Positions 15,415 through 24,887 of a stretch of DNA of 64,000 bases are shown here, piece after piece (within the stretch, counting starts at the first letter, position 1; each line of letters begins with the position of its first letter). The position numbers were made by a program, and so were the translations under genes. The stretch is taken from NCBI RefSeq assembly GCF_000473225.1, contig NZ_KI421509.1:1512045-1576044 (forward strand), in the 5' to 3' direction. This stretch comes from Sedimentitalea nanhaiensis DSM 24252. GTDB lineage: Bacteria > Pseudomonadota > Alphaproteobacteria > Rhodobacterales > Rhodobacteraceae. The notes below the pieces were generated by a model. It was not told the DNA's origin and did no database searches. It saw only the letters and a program-made list of their open reading frames with translations.

Positions 15415-17100
15415 ATGACGAACGATTCGGAAAATGAACAACAGATCTGCGACCCGACTCATCTAGCGCGGATCGAAAAGACCATGGCCGCAATAAAGGC
15501 CTCTGGCAAACTGGGTCGGGGCAAACGCCGCACCCATCTTCTGGACTATCTCGTCGGGCAGGAGTGCGCGGGCAAGGGTGCAGAGATCAAGGCCTTTGCA
15601 ATCGCCCTGGACGTGTTTGGCCGCGACGACTCGTTTGATCCGGCCAGCGACAGTATCGTGCGCTCTGAGGTCGGGCGGCTACGCGATGCGCTGAACCTTT
15701 TCTTTGCCGGAAATACAGATCCGGAACTGGTGTTGATCGACATTCCAAAGGGGACATACCGGCCCAGGATCACCCGGCCAGCGCGGCCCTGCAAACCGAC
15801 CCGCAGGCCGAGATGGGTTTGGGCCGCGGCGACCGCCGGGGTTACGGCAGCACTGGTGGCGGTCTGGACATTGGCCAGCCCACGGGCCTGGCTGTCGCAA
15901 AACGCCGAAGAACGCATGCCTTACGACGTGCTGCGCATCGCTGTCCTGCCATTTGAAAAGGCCGGCGATCACGCGAGTCTCGAAGAGATCGCATTCGGGT
16001 TGTACTCGGAGCTTTCCATGGATCTGTCGGCCTATCCCTGGATCGCGGTGGTCTCGCCGCTGAACCCCGAGGAACTCGGGGCCGACTATGTCCTCAAAAG
16101 CAGCATATTGTGGCAGGGAAGCCAACTCTTGTCGAACGCGCAGCTGGTGGCCCTGCCGGATCAGAATCTGGTCTGGAGCTGGTCGGATTCCGTCGCCATC
16201 ACGGTGTCGGATATCCAGTCAGCCCAGAATCGCATCACCAGTGGGATTGCCCAGAGCATTGGCTCCGAAAACGGCATTTCACCGGATCTGATCATTGCCC
16301 GGAACGCCCGCCATTCCGAAACGAGCCTCGAGGCCTTTATCTGTTTCATTAGCATCTACAAATATATTGACGCGCCCACCAATACCGAACACCTGAAACT
16401 GCGGGAGTGTCTGGAACGCGTTGTTTCGCAATACCCCAAATACGGCGAAGCCTGGGCCGGTCTGGGCATACTCTACATGGACGAAGTCAGGTTTGGCCGG
16501 AACCCGCGGCCCGGGCGCGATAGCTGGGCCGATGCGCGCGCCGCGATCGACAAGGGGCTGCAACTGGCCCCCCTGCGCAACCCGACACTCACAGCCGCCA
16601 TCGTGCTGGATGTGCAGGGACCGAGCCAAAACCTGTCAGAGGCCGCGAAACATGGGCGAAAACTGCTAGAATTGTTCCCGCGCCATCCAATGGCCCTTGC
16701 CTTAATCGGATCGATGCGGGCAGAATTTGTGGGTCAGTGGAACCAAGGCTTGGCCCAGATTGATCAAGCCATCGCACTGGAGCAAACGCCCCCTAGCGCG
16801 TTCTTTGTGACCCGTGCCTTTCATGCCGCCATGGGATCGGACGATGCTGCGGCTGTTGCGGCCACCCTGCCGCTGACAACGCCGACATCCAAGCCTGAAT
16901 TGCTGTTGCGCTACCTTGCCGCCTCGCGGGTCGGCCAGTTAAATGAGATGCAACGCTTGCGAACCCTTCTCGCGCGCCAGGGTCTTCCCACTCAGGATAG
17001 CCTCGTCGAATTCGTTAAAAACCGCCGATATCATCGCGATCTGGAACAGGCCCTGCTATCGCAATTGCAACGCGCCTTTCAGCGGGAATCCAAAGGATAA
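15415..17100 (+). CDS. Membrane-anchored TPR signalling protein with N-terminal regulator-like domain
   Basis: 561 residues. The N-terminus (about 15-118) resembles the soluble domain found before adenylate cyclase/TolB-like modules: LGRGKRRTHLLDYLVGQECAGKG, ALDVFGRDDSFDPASDSIVRSEVGRLRDAL, IDIPKGTYRPRI. One transmembrane helix follows (about 133-153). Then comes a TolB-like part (VLRIAVLPFEKAGDHAS) with ADYVLKSSILWQG, and C-terminal TPR-like repeats (residues about 300-520). No cyclase or kinase catalytic domain is present, so it probably senses or scaffolds rather than catalyses. It stands alone, divergent from a small hypothetical gene. The region before it is AT-rich. Confidence 0.75.
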   Translation: MTNDSENEQQICDPTHLARIEKTMAAIKASGKLGRGKRRTHLLDYLVGQECAGKGAEIKAFAIALDVFGRDDSFDPASDSIVRSEVGRLRDALNLFFAGNTDPELVLIDIPKGTYRPRITRPARPCKPTRRPRWVWAAATAGVTAALVAVWTLASPRAWLSQNAEERMPYDVLRIAVLPFEKAGDHASLEEIAFGLYSELSMDLSAYPWIAVVSPLNPEELGADYVLKSSILWQGSQLLSNAQLVALPDQNLVWSWSDSVAITVSDIQSAQNRITSGIAQSIGSENGISPDLIIARNARHSETSLEAFICFISIYKYIDAPTNTEHLKLRECLERVVSQYPKYGEAWAGLGILYMDEVRFGRNPRPGRDSWADARAAIDKGLQLAPLRNPTLTAAIVLDVQGPSQNLSEAAKHGRKLLELFPRHPMALALIGSMRAEFVGQWNQGLAQIDQAIALEQTPPSAFFVTRAFHAAMGSDDAAAVAATLPLTTPTSKPELLLRYLAASRVGQLNEMQRLRTLLARQGLPTQDSLVEFVKNRRYHRDLEQALLSQLQRAFQRESKG

Positions 17101-17131
17101 GCCTGGCGAGGCATACCCGGCCTGCCGCAGA

Positions 17132-18355
17132 TCAGATCACCGCTTTCTCCACAACGGGCTCGCCGCGCTCGATCCGCCCGTATCCCAAGGGTGACAGATC
17201 GAGGCTGCGAAATTCGCCATAGGTCAGGTATTCTGCCGTGCCGCGCCCCATCGCCGGCGCTTGCTGCAGCCCATGCCCTGAAAAGCCGTTGAGAAAAACA
17301 AAGTTCTCGATCTGCGAATGCGGACCGACAATCGCATTCTGATCCAACGTGTTATAGGCATAGTGCCCGACCCATTCGGTCACCACCCTGATCGCCTCGA
17401 ATTGCGGGATACGAGTGGCGATTGTGGGCCAGACCTGATCCTGCCACAGCCCGTGATCCATGGTAAAATCGTCGAAATCCACAGCCGGATCAGGATCGGC
17501 ATGCCCTCCGGCCATATAGGTGGTCGGCCCATCCTGACGCATGTGGACACCCGATGGGTCAATGGTCAACGGCAATTCCCGGTCCAGCGGGCGTTCCGCC
17601 GAAAAGATCCATGTGAACCGCTTGCGCGGCTCGACCGGTATCTCGATCCCGGCCATCGCCGCTGTCCGCGTCGCGCGTGGCCCCGAGGCGTTGACAACCT
17701 GACCGCAGGCAATTTTTTCGCCCGATTTCAGCGTCACCGTTTCAACCCGGTCGCCAGCGGCATTGCGGCTCATCTCCACGACTTCGTTGCTGATGTATTC
17801 GACGCCCCGCTCGCGTGCGCTGCGCCGCAACCAGTCAAACACCGTGCCGCCATCCCAATACCCTTCGTCAATGCGGTTGATACTGCCCAGAACAATGTCG
17901 TCCAGCCGGTAGAATGGATAGTCGCGCGCGATCTCGTCCGGCGTCAGAAGCTGTGTCGCGACACCCTCGGCCAATTGCACCTTTTGGTTCTGGCGCAGAA
18001 CTTCGGCAAAGGCAGGAGAATCAGCCAGATAGAGATAGCCGTAGCTCTGGATCGACAGTTCGGGCACCCGCGTGTCGCCCCCCATATACGCGCGGAAGTT
18101 CTTGATGAAATCGGCGGCAAACTGGGAAATCCGCACGTTCAAGGCGCTGCTGAACTGCTGCCGAATGCACGAGTTGGTATGCGCCGTCGAACACATCCCA
18201 TAAGAGGGATCACGCTCGATGACGAGGACCGAGCCGTCAAAATCCGGGTTTTCGGTCAGAAACCACGCTGTCGAAGACCCCAGCATCGCACCGCCAACGA
18301 TGACAACATCATAGGTGGCGCGGGCGGGGGTCTGGTGCATGCTCGCTCGGCTCAT
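17132..18355 (-). CDS. FAD-dependent oxidoreductase, DAO/sarcosine oxidase-like
   Basis: 407 residues. The dinucleotide-binding motif is VVIVGGAMLGSSTAWFL (residues about 17-33), followed by VLVIERDPSYG. Near the C-terminus NFVFLNGFSGHGLQQAPAMG is typical of sarcosine/dimethylglycine oxidase-type flavoproteins that oxidise N-methyl or secondary amines. The start ATG overlaps the stop of the hydantoinase B gene (TGATG), so it is translationally coupled. It is the last gene of the ABC-hydantoinase operon and ends 31 bases from the convergent TPR gene. The likely role is to oxidise the N-substituted amino acid released by ring opening. No second sarcosine oxidase subunit is present. Confidence 0.85.
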   Translation of the reverse strand: MSRASMHQTPARATYDVVIVGGAMLGSSTAWFLTENPDFDGSVLVIERDPSYGMCSTAHTNSCIRQQFSSALNVRISQFAADFIKNFRAYMGGDTRVPELSIQSYGYLYLADSPAFAEVLRQNQKVQLAEGVATQLLTPDEIARDYPFYRLDDIVLGSINRIDEGYWDGGTVFDWLRRSARERGVEYISNEVVEMSRNAAGDRVETVTLKSGEKIACGQVVNASGPRATRTAAMAGIEIPVEPRKRFTWIFSAERPLDRELPLTIDPSGVHMRQDGPTTYMAGGHADPDPAVDFDDFTMDHGLWQDQVWPTIATRIPQFEAIRVVTEWVGHYAYNTLDQNAIVGPHSQIENFVFLNGFSGHGLQQAPAMGRGTAEYLTYGEFRSLDLSPLGYGRIERGEPVVEKAVI

Positions 18356-20061
18356 CAGAAAATATCTCCCAGTTTGGCTCGTTGCATCACGTCCTGAATT
18401 TCGGCCTCGTCCAGCCCGTAATCCGCTCGCGCCGAGGCGATGCCGATATACCCCAGGGCCAGATCCCGTTTGATCTGTTCGGGCCTGCGGTCCATGGGAG
18501 CGCCATACCCGGCACCGCCCGGAAAGCCCATCATGACGCGCCGCCCATGGGGCACAAACTGCTTGCCCTTGCCTTTCATCGCGGTGCCATCGTCCTGGGC
18601 AATGGTGGTGGGCGCACCTGACCGGCCCCCGCGCCGACCGCGTGCAGGATGATCGACACGGTCGAACATGGCCTGCAGGTCGAATTCGTGGCCCTCGCGG
18701 GCTCCAACTTCCATGTATTGCCCCAACCCGCCTCGGCATGCCCCCGCGCCACCACTGTCCGGGCGCAACTCCTTGCGCCAGACGATCACCGGGCCGACCT
18801 GCTCTGTGGCTTCGACCGGCATGGTCATGACACCGGATGGAAAGGCGGTGGCATTCATCCCGTCCAACTTGGGCCGTGCGCCCGAACCGCCCGAATTGAA
18901 GGTCAAGACTTCGGCGCGCACCGCGTCCTCTGGTGCGGGGGCATCGGTGCGGGGCCGCAAAGACAGTTGGAAATTGCACAGACAACCAGCCCCTTCGGCG
19001 GGCACCGTGTCGGGCAACAGCTTGTCCAGCGCATCATAGATCGTGTCGGGGATCATGTGACCGATCACGTGACGCAGCGCCACCGGCGCGGGATGCACCG
19101 CGTTGACGATACTGCTTTCCGGTGCGACCACACGGAAAGGATCGAGGGACGCAGCGTTGTTGGGAATTTCCGGAGCAATCGCGCATTTCAGCGCATAACA
19201 GGCATAGGCCTTGGTGTAGACCAGCGGCACGTTGATGCCCTTTTTATCCACCCCCGAAGTGCCGGCAAAATCGCACAGGACATGGTCGCCGGCAAAACTC
19301 AGATGCACCTTCAGATCCACCGGGTGGCTATAGCCATCGATCTGCATCGCGCCCGATGCGCCAGCACGGGGCAGCGCCCGAATACGCTCCAGTGTCGCCT
19401 CGCGCGAATTGGTCAGGATAAAGTCGGCGATACCATCCAGATCGGCCAGATCGAATTCGGTCATCATGTCGATCAGGCGGCGGTGGCCGATGTCATTGCA
19501 AGTGACCAGCGCATAGATGTCACCGACCAACTGGTCCGGTTCTCGCACATTGCCCCGGATGATCCGGATCAGCGTCTGATCGACCTCGCCACGCGCTGCC
19601 AGTTTCATGATCGGGATGTACAGCCCCTCTTCGTAGACCGAGTTCGCATCCGCCCCGAACCCGCGGCCGCCAATGTCGACGATATGCGCGGTGCAGGCAA
19701 AGAAACCGACAAGCCGCCCTTGATGAAACGAGGGGGTGACAACCGTGATGTCATGCAGGTGGCCTGTGCCCTCCCACGGATCATTGGTGATATAGACATC
19801 GCCCTCGTGGATATTGTCGCACCCAATGCGACGAATGAAATGAGGGACCGCGTCGGCCATGGCATTCACATGCCCCGGCGTGCCGGTGACCGCCTGCGCC
19901 AGCATCCGACCTTGCCCGTCATACACACCGGCCGACAGATCGCCCGCCTCGCGCACGCTGGTGGAAAAGGCGGTGCGCACCAAGGCCTGCGCCTGTTCCT
20001 CGACCACTGAAATCAGGCGATTCCACATGACCTGATAGGCGACACGGGAAAGCTCAGCCAT
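18355..20061 (-). CDS. Hydantoinase B / N-methylhydantoinase-type beta subunit
   Basis: 568 residues matching the HyuB family throughout: VEEQAQALVRTAFSTSVREAGDLSAGVYD, GTPGHVNAMADAV, NDPWEGTGHLHDITVVTP, ADANSVYEEGLYIP, and the C-terminal GGAGYGAPMDRRPEQI. HyuB pairs with the ATP-binding HyuA subunit to open cyclic amides (hydantoins, N-methylhydantoin, 5-oxoproline) or to carboxylate ketones in related enzymes. It overlaps hyuA by eight bases upstream and the FAD oxidoreductase by one base downstream. The substrate cannot be read from sequence; the oxidase neighbour suggests an N-methylated product. Confidence 0.92.
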   Translation of the reverse strand: MAELSRVAYQVMWNRLISVVEEQAQALVRTAFSTSVREAGDLSAGVYDGQGRMLAQAVTGTPGHVNAMADAVPHFIRRIGCDNIHEGDVYITNDPWEGTGHLHDITVVTPSFHQGRLVGFFACTAHIVDIGGRGFGADANSVYEEGLYIPIMKLAARGEVDQTLIRIIRGNVREPDQLVGDIYALVTCNDIGHRRLIDMMTEFDLADLDGIADFILTNSREATLERIRALPRAGASGAMQIDGYSHPVDLKVHLSFAGDHVLCDFAGTSGVDKKGINVPLVYTKAYACYALKCAIAPEIPNNAASLDPFRVVAPESSIVNAVHPAPVALRHVIGHMIPDTIYDALDKLLPDTVPAEGAGCLCNFQLSLRPRTDAPAPEDAVRAEVLTFNSGGSGARPKLDGMNATAFPSGVMTMPVEATEQVGPVIVWRKELRPDSGGAGACRGGLGQYMEVGAREGHEFDLQAMFDRVDHPARGRRGGRSGAPTTIAQDDGTAMKGKGKQFVPHGRRVMMGFPGGAGYGAPMDRRPEQIKRDLALGYIGIASARADYGLDEAEIQDVMQRAKLGDIF

Positions 20062-22144
20062 GTCGGGGCTCCTTGCTATGGATGTCGATGCAGCCGTCGC
20101 CCAGCGCCTGTGCGCTGCGGCTGGCAGGGAGCACGATGGTGGTTTCCGACTCGGTGATCAGGGCGGGGCCGGCGATCTGCATACCGGGGCAGATCCCGGC
20201 GCGCTCGTAAATTCGGGCCTGCGCAATTCTGCCCTCAGCCGGATCAAACAGCGCCCTTTCTCCGTCTGCCTCCGGGGGGGGAGCGGCAACCACCGGATCC
20301 GCGGGCGGAACCGGATCCGGGCGGGTAAAGGCATTGACCGACCAGACGGTGATCTCAACCTCCATGCCCTGAACAGAGCGGCCAAACAGTTTGATGTAAT
20401 CCGCCTGAAACAGCGCCAGAAACGTCGCGGCATCCGGTGCACTGGCTTGTTGGGCGCTCAGCGCCACCGGAATTTCCCAGCCCTGCCCGGAATAGCGCAT
20501 GTAAACCTTGTGGTCGCTCAGGATTTCGGCGCTGGCGTCACAGCTGCGCACAAATCTCGTGGCCTCTTGTTCCATCTCGGAAAACAACGCCGCGACGGCG
20601 ACAGCATCAAAGGCCGACAGTTTCATGAACACACTCCGGTTGGCCTCAAAACTGAAGGGCGCACGCAAAAATCCGATGGCCGATCCGACGCCTGCCCCTT
20701 GCGGCACCAGACAGCGATCCACGCCCAGTTTTGCGCACAGCCGCGCGGCGTGCAACGGGGCGGCACCGCCAAAGGCGATCATCGTATATTCGGAAAGATC
20801 CTCGCCGTTTTCCACCGCGTGGACCCGCGCGGCATTGGCCATGTTCTCGTCCACCACCTCGGCCAAGCCCCAGGCGGATTCGGTCGCGTCCATCTCCAGC
20901 CGGTCGCCCAGAACCGAACGCAATGCGGCCTCTGCCGCGTCTAAATACAGAGGGATCGAGCCCCCGGCAAAGTTCTCTGGGTCCAGCTTACCAAGGACCA
21001 GATCTGCATCGGTGACCGCCGGACGGTCCCCGCCGCGCCCGTAGCAGGCCGGGCCGGGTTCGGACCCGGCGCTTTCGGGGCCGACGCGGATCTGGTTCAT
21101 CACATCCACATGCGCCAGAGATCCCCCCCCGGCCCCGATTTCGACCATATCGATCACCGGAATCGAGATCGGCATACCTGACCCCTTTTTGAAACGATAG
21201 CTGCGGGCAACCTCGAACACGCGGCTGGTTTTGGGGGTCTGGTTCTTGATCAGGCAGATTTTTGCGGTGGTGCCACCCATGTCAAAGGACAGTACCTTGT
21301 CCAGCCCATGCCGCGCCGCGATATCGGCGGCAAACACCGCGCCCCCGGCGGGGCCCGATTCCACCAACCGCACGGGAAATTCCGCCGCACTGTCCAGCGA
21401 GATGATGCCGCCGCCGGAATGCATCAGAAAGATCGAACAATCGACGCCCTCCGACTGCAGACGTCCCTGCAGACGCCCCAGATAGCTTTTCATCAAAGGC
21501 TTGATATAGGCGTTGGCGATCGTCGTGTTGAACCGTTCGTATTCGCGCATCTGCGGACTGACCTCAGAGGACAACGAGATCATCACCCCCGGCAGTTGCG
21601 CGGCAAATACCTCGCGGATCATCCGTTCGTGTGCCGGATTGACATAGGAATGCAGCAACCCGATGGCGATACTTTCATAGGCGGCGGCGCGCAGATCCTG
21701 TGCCAATGCGATTATATCGTCCCGCTCAAGCGGGATCAGCACCTGCCCCTGCGCATCCATGCGTTCGCGCAGCACATAGCGCCGGTTGCGCGGCAGCAGG
21801 GGGTCAGGCAGCGTCAGGTTCAGATCGTATTGTTCGAACCGGGACTCTGTGCGCATCTCGATCACATCGCGAAACCCCTGCGTCGTGACCAGCGCCGTCT
21901 TGGCCCCGCGCCGTTCGATCAGCGCATTGGTTGCCAGGGTGGTGCCGTGAATGATCTGCCCGATCTGATGCGGCGCGATACTGGCCTGGGCACAGACCTG
22001 ATGCAGCCCCTGCACGATTGCGTCTTCGGGGGCTGAATAGGTGGTGAGAACCTTGGTCGAAAACCGAGCCGATCCGATTTCGATAACCACGTCGGTAAAA
22101 GTACCGCCGATATCCACGCCCAACCGCGCCTCTTGCCCTGACAT
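20054..22144 (-). CDS. Hydantoinase A / N-methylhydantoinase-type ATP-binding subunit
   Basis: 696 residues. LGVDIGGTFTDVVIE at residues 8-22 is the phosphate loop of the acetate kinase/Hsp70-like fold. Further family segments are IIHGTTLATNALIERRGAKTALVTTQGFRD, LHSYVNPAHERMI, FDMGGTTAKICLI and GGAAPLHAARLCAKLG. The subunit hydrolyses ATP to activate the cyclic substrate for HyuB. Acetone/acetophenone carboxylases share this subunit but have extra subunits not seen here. The ATG lies 42 bases after the DUF2478 gene in the same operon. Confidence 0.92.
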   Translation of the reverse strand: MSGQEARLGVDIGGTFTDVVIEIGSARFSTKVLTTYSAPEDAIVQGLHQVCAQASIAPHQIGQIIHGTTLATNALIERRGAKTALVTTQGFRDVIEMRTESRFEQYDLNLTLPDPLLPRNRRYVLRERMDAQGQVLIPLERDDIIALAQDLRAAAYESIAIGLLHSYVNPAHERMIREVFAAQLPGVMISLSSEVSPQMREYERFNTTIANAYIKPLMKSYLGRLQGRLQSEGVDCSIFLMHSGGGIISLDSAAEFPVRLVESGPAGGAVFAADIAARHGLDKVLSFDMGGTTAKICLIKNQTPKTSRVFEVARSYRFKKGSGMPISIPVIDMVEIGAGGGSLAHVDVMNQIRVGPESAGSEPGPACYGRGGDRPAVTDADLVLGKLDPENFAGGSIPLYLDAAEAALRSVLGDRLEMDATESAWGLAEVVDENMANAARVHAVENGEDLSEYTMIAFGGAAPLHAARLCAKLGVDRCLVPQGAGVGSAIGFLRAPFSFEANRSVFMKLSAFDAVAVAALFSEMEQEATRFVRSCDASAEILSDHKVYMRYSGQGWEIPVALSAQQASAPDAATFLALFQADYIKLFGRSVQGMEVEITVWSVNAFTRPDPVPPADPVVAAPPPEADGERALFDPAEGRIAQARIYERAGICPGMQIAGPALITESETTIVLPASRSAQALGDGCIDIHSKEPRHG

Positions 22145-22186
22145 TCTGCCCTCACTCCCGATTTCAGATTGCCCGCCACTGGCCCA

Positions 22187-22720
22187 TCATACGCGTGCCG
22201 TTGCCGATGCCAGAATGGCGGAAACCCAATCCCGCACCGACGTAAGCTGCGTGGGAAGGCATTCGGCCATGCCTTCGGCAAAAGCCAGAAAATCCGCTTC
22301 GTTGGTTGGATTCACCGCCGTCAGGACGGGGATATCCAGCATCAACGCCTCGGCGATCAGGGGACGGAATCCGCGACCGGCTGCTTCATGCTTGCCGAAT
22401 TTATTGATGATCAGCAGGTCCGGCCGGTTCCCGACCGTGCCATCAAGCGCCGACAGAACATGCGCCACCGCCTGTTCCAGTGCCGCCGGGTTCAGCCGAC
22501 AACCGCGCGATCCTGCTCCCAGCGATTGCGATATCCGAAACACCGGCCCATCGGGCAGCACCCGAACATCCATGTCGCACAGTTCGGAATCCGAGCATTG
22601 GGTGTTGGACTGAACCACCCCGCCAAGCGGAACACCGGCCCGGGTCAGATGCACGGCCAGTTCGGACAACAGCAAATCGGTCTGCCCACGTGCCTGGGTT
22701 CTGATATAGGCCAACGCCAT
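22187..22720 (-). CDS. DUF2478 family protein (P-loop-like, molybdenum-associated family)
   Basis: 177 residues beginning MALAYIRTQARGQTDLLL. Family features are GVVQSNTQ, CDMDVRVLPDGPVFRISQSLG, GSRGCRLNP, LLIINKFGKHEAAGRGFRPLIAEAL and a C-terminal VNPTNEADFLAFAEG. DUF2478 proteins resemble NTPases with a degenerate nucleotide site and are often found near molybdate transport or molybdenum-cofactor genes. No such gene is here. The start at 22720 is fixed by GGGAG eight bases upstream, rather than ATG 22741. It sits 100 bases after the permease and 42 before hyuA, so it belongs to the operon. Its role there is unexplained. Confidence 0.8.
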   Translation of the reverse strand: MALAYIRTQARGQTDLLLSELAVHLTRAGVPLGGVVQSNTQCSDSELCDMDVRVLPDGPVFRISQSLGAGSRGCRLNPAALEQAVAHVLSALDGTVGNRPDLLIINKFGKHEAAGRGFRPLIAEALMLDIPVLTAVNPTNEADFLAFAEGMAECLPTQLTSVRDWVSAILASATARV

Positions 22721-22820
22721 TGCGCCCGCTCCCTGTTTCATGCTGCCCGGAGACGCCGATCCTTTTGCCCCCCGCAGGATTGGTGCCGGATTTCGCTTGG
22801 CTGGGCAAGAGGTTGTCGCA

Positions 22821-24887
22821 TCACAGTCCAAGCGCGCGCCGGCGTTCCTCGGCAAAGCCCTGCACCAGCCGGTCTGCAATCAATGCAAGAACGGCCATGG
22901 AAGCCCCGGCGGAAAGGCCCAGCCCCACATCGGCCTGCCCCAGCGCCAGATAGATCGACTGGCCCAGCCCGGTGGTGCCGATCAACGCCGCGATCACCAG
23001 CATCGCGAACGCATACAGGATCGTCTGGTTCAGCCCGAGCAGAATGGTTGGCGCCGCATAGGGCGCGCGAACGTCGCGCATCGTCTGCCAGGTGGTTGCC
23101 CCCGATGCGGTGGCGGCCTCGATCATTTCGCCAGGCGTCGAGATCAACCCGTGGCGGGTATAGCGGATCATCGGCACCACCGCATAGAGGCAGATCGCCA
23201 GAAAGGCACTGAACTCACCGATCTGAAAAAACATAAGGACCGGGATCAGGAACACAAAAAGAGGTATGGTCTGCAACATGTCGCAAATCGGGCGCATGAT
23301 CCGCCACGCCAGCGGGCTGACCGCACAAAGCAGACCGATGCAGCCACCGACAAGCGCACATGCAAACACCGCCGCGCCGGACAGATACAGGGACAGCAGC
23401 GCCCGCTCGAACAGGCCCGACAGCAGGATAGTCAACAGCAACCCGGTTGCGATCGCTGCAAACCCACGCCCCTGCGCGACCCATGCCAGCGCCGCTGTCG
23501 CAGTCAGTACAAAAGGCCAGGGCAGATTTGCGATGCCGGTCTCCAGCATCCCGACCGCGATCACCAACAACAGCCCGCCTGTCAGGCGCTCGCGCAAGGC
23601 CAGCAGCAAACCGGCGACAAGGGCCAGCGCGTACAGCGCCAGGCTCATGGCGGCGGTCCACTGAAATCCCCAGGTAAAGTCCAGCACCGCATCGTCCAAC
23701 CCGATCTTCAGCGGCAGCAATCCGTAAAACATCGCGCCGTTCTTGATCGCATCCAGCCTTGCGCCATTGTCAGCGGTAAACGCGCCCAGACCGTGGTCGA
23801 CGGCTGCGGCCAGCGGATCCAGAAGCGTAAAAGTGGCGGGGTCCGGCAGGTGGCTCCAGAACACGACCGTAAAGACCACGGCCAGCCCGATCAGAGAATA
23901 GGCCACGCGCGGGTCATACCGGCGGCGCTCCAGCGCCAGTGCCGCGCTCATCCGGTCGATGATCACGGCAAAGGCAACGATGACCAGACCCGCCAGCAGG
24001 CTTTGACCGAACTGGGCCTTGCGCATGGTCAACAGCACTTCCCAGCCAATATCGTCAAACCCGCCGATCACCGCCGCGATGATCACCATTGACAGTGCCG
24101 CCATAAGGCATTGATTGACCCCGACCATGATCTGCGAGGCCGCCGATGGAATTTCGACTTGAAACAGCTGTTGCAGCCGTGTGCCACCGCTCATGACTGC
24201 GGCTTCCTTGATCTCGGCGTCTACCCGCTCCAGACCCAGCATCACGTTGCGCGCCATCGGCGGGGCGGCATAAATGGCACTGGCAATCAGCCCGACCACA
24301 GGACCAAAGCCGAACAACAGCAGAAGCGGGGTCAGATAGGCGAAGGTCGGCACCGTCTGCATCACGTCCAGCATCGCCTGCACCGCCCCACGGATGCGGG
24401 TGAATTCGTTGGCCAGGATCCCAATTGCGCCGCCCAATAGCAACGCCAGAGGCACGGACACGGCCACCAAGGCCAGCGTGTTCATGCTCTGCGCCCAATA
24501 GCCCGACGCCAGAACAAAACTCAGCCCGGCAAATCCAAGCATCGCCATCCGCACCCCGCCGATGGCCCAGCCCAAAGCCGTGGCCCCACCGACAAGCAGC
24601 GGCCATGGCGTCGCGCCCAGGACAAAATTCGCCCAGTCCATCGGAAAGCGCAGCACCTCGGAGAAACCGCGCGCCGCCGGCTTTATCGCGTTCAGGAACC
24701 ACTCGGCCCCAACCCCGACCCATTGCGTGGCCGGTGCCGTCCAGGCGGCTGGCCACGCGGTCAGCCACGGCAAATTGGGGCCCAGCAGCAGACAGACGCA
24801 CCCGACCAGAACCGTCACCAGCGCCGCCTGCGCGCCGGGGGTCAGCCTTGCGCGCGCCGCCGAAACCGGATCTGCGGCGGTCGTCAT
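22821..24887 (-). CDS. Betaine-type ABC transporter permease, double-length (two permease domains)
   Basis: 688 residues, about twice the length of ProW/OpuAB. Two BPD-type permease domains are present. The first (about 140-340) has MLDVMQTVPTFAYLTPLLLLFG and EAAVMSGGTRLQQLFQVEIPSA. The second (about 480-680) has ICDMLQTIPLFVFLIPVLMFF and EAATASGATTWQTMRDVRAP. Each carries the EAA-loop that docks on the ATPase. Many helices lie between them. The start ATG 24887 overlaps the ATPase stop by four bases. A fused double permease suggests it forms the whole membrane channel alone instead of as a homodimer. Confidence 0.9.
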   Translation of the reverse strand: MTTAADPVSAARARLTPGAQAALVTVLVGCVCLLLGPNLPWLTAWPAAWTAPATQWVGVGAEWFLNAIKPAARGFSEVLRFPMDWANFVLGATPWPLLVGGATALGWAIGGVRMAMLGFAGLSFVLASGYWAQSMNTLALVAVSVPLALLLGGAIGILANEFTRIRGAVQAMLDVMQTVPTFAYLTPLLLLFGFGPVVGLIASAIYAAPPMARNVMLGLERVDAEIKEAAVMSGGTRLQQLFQVEIPSAASQIMVGVNQCLMAALSMVIIAAVIGGFDDIGWEVLLTMRKAQFGQSLLAGLVIVAFAVIIDRMSAALALERRRYDPRVAYSLIGLAVVFTVVFWSHLPDPATFTLLDPLAAAVDHGLGAFTADNGARLDAIKNGAMFYGLLPLKIGLDDAVLDFTWGFQWTAAMSLALYALALVAGLLLALRERLTGGLLLVIAVGMLETGIANLPWPFVLTATAALAWVAQGRGFAAIATGLLLTILLSGLFERALLSLYLSGAAVFACALVGGCIGLLCAVSPLAWRIMRPICDMLQTIPLFVFLIPVLMFFQIGEFSAFLAICLYAVVPMIRYTRHGLISTPGEMIEAATASGATTWQTMRDVRAPYAAPTILLGLNQTILYAFAMLVIAALIGTTGLGQSIYLALGQADVGLGLSAGASMAVLALIADRLVQGFAEERRRALGL

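Noticed and set aside
18649-20010. 453-codon plus-strand frame opposite the hydantoinase B gene
   Set aside because: Composition is typical of an antisense GC-rich frame (His/Arg/Gln rich), and the minus strand encodes a clear HyuB family protein.
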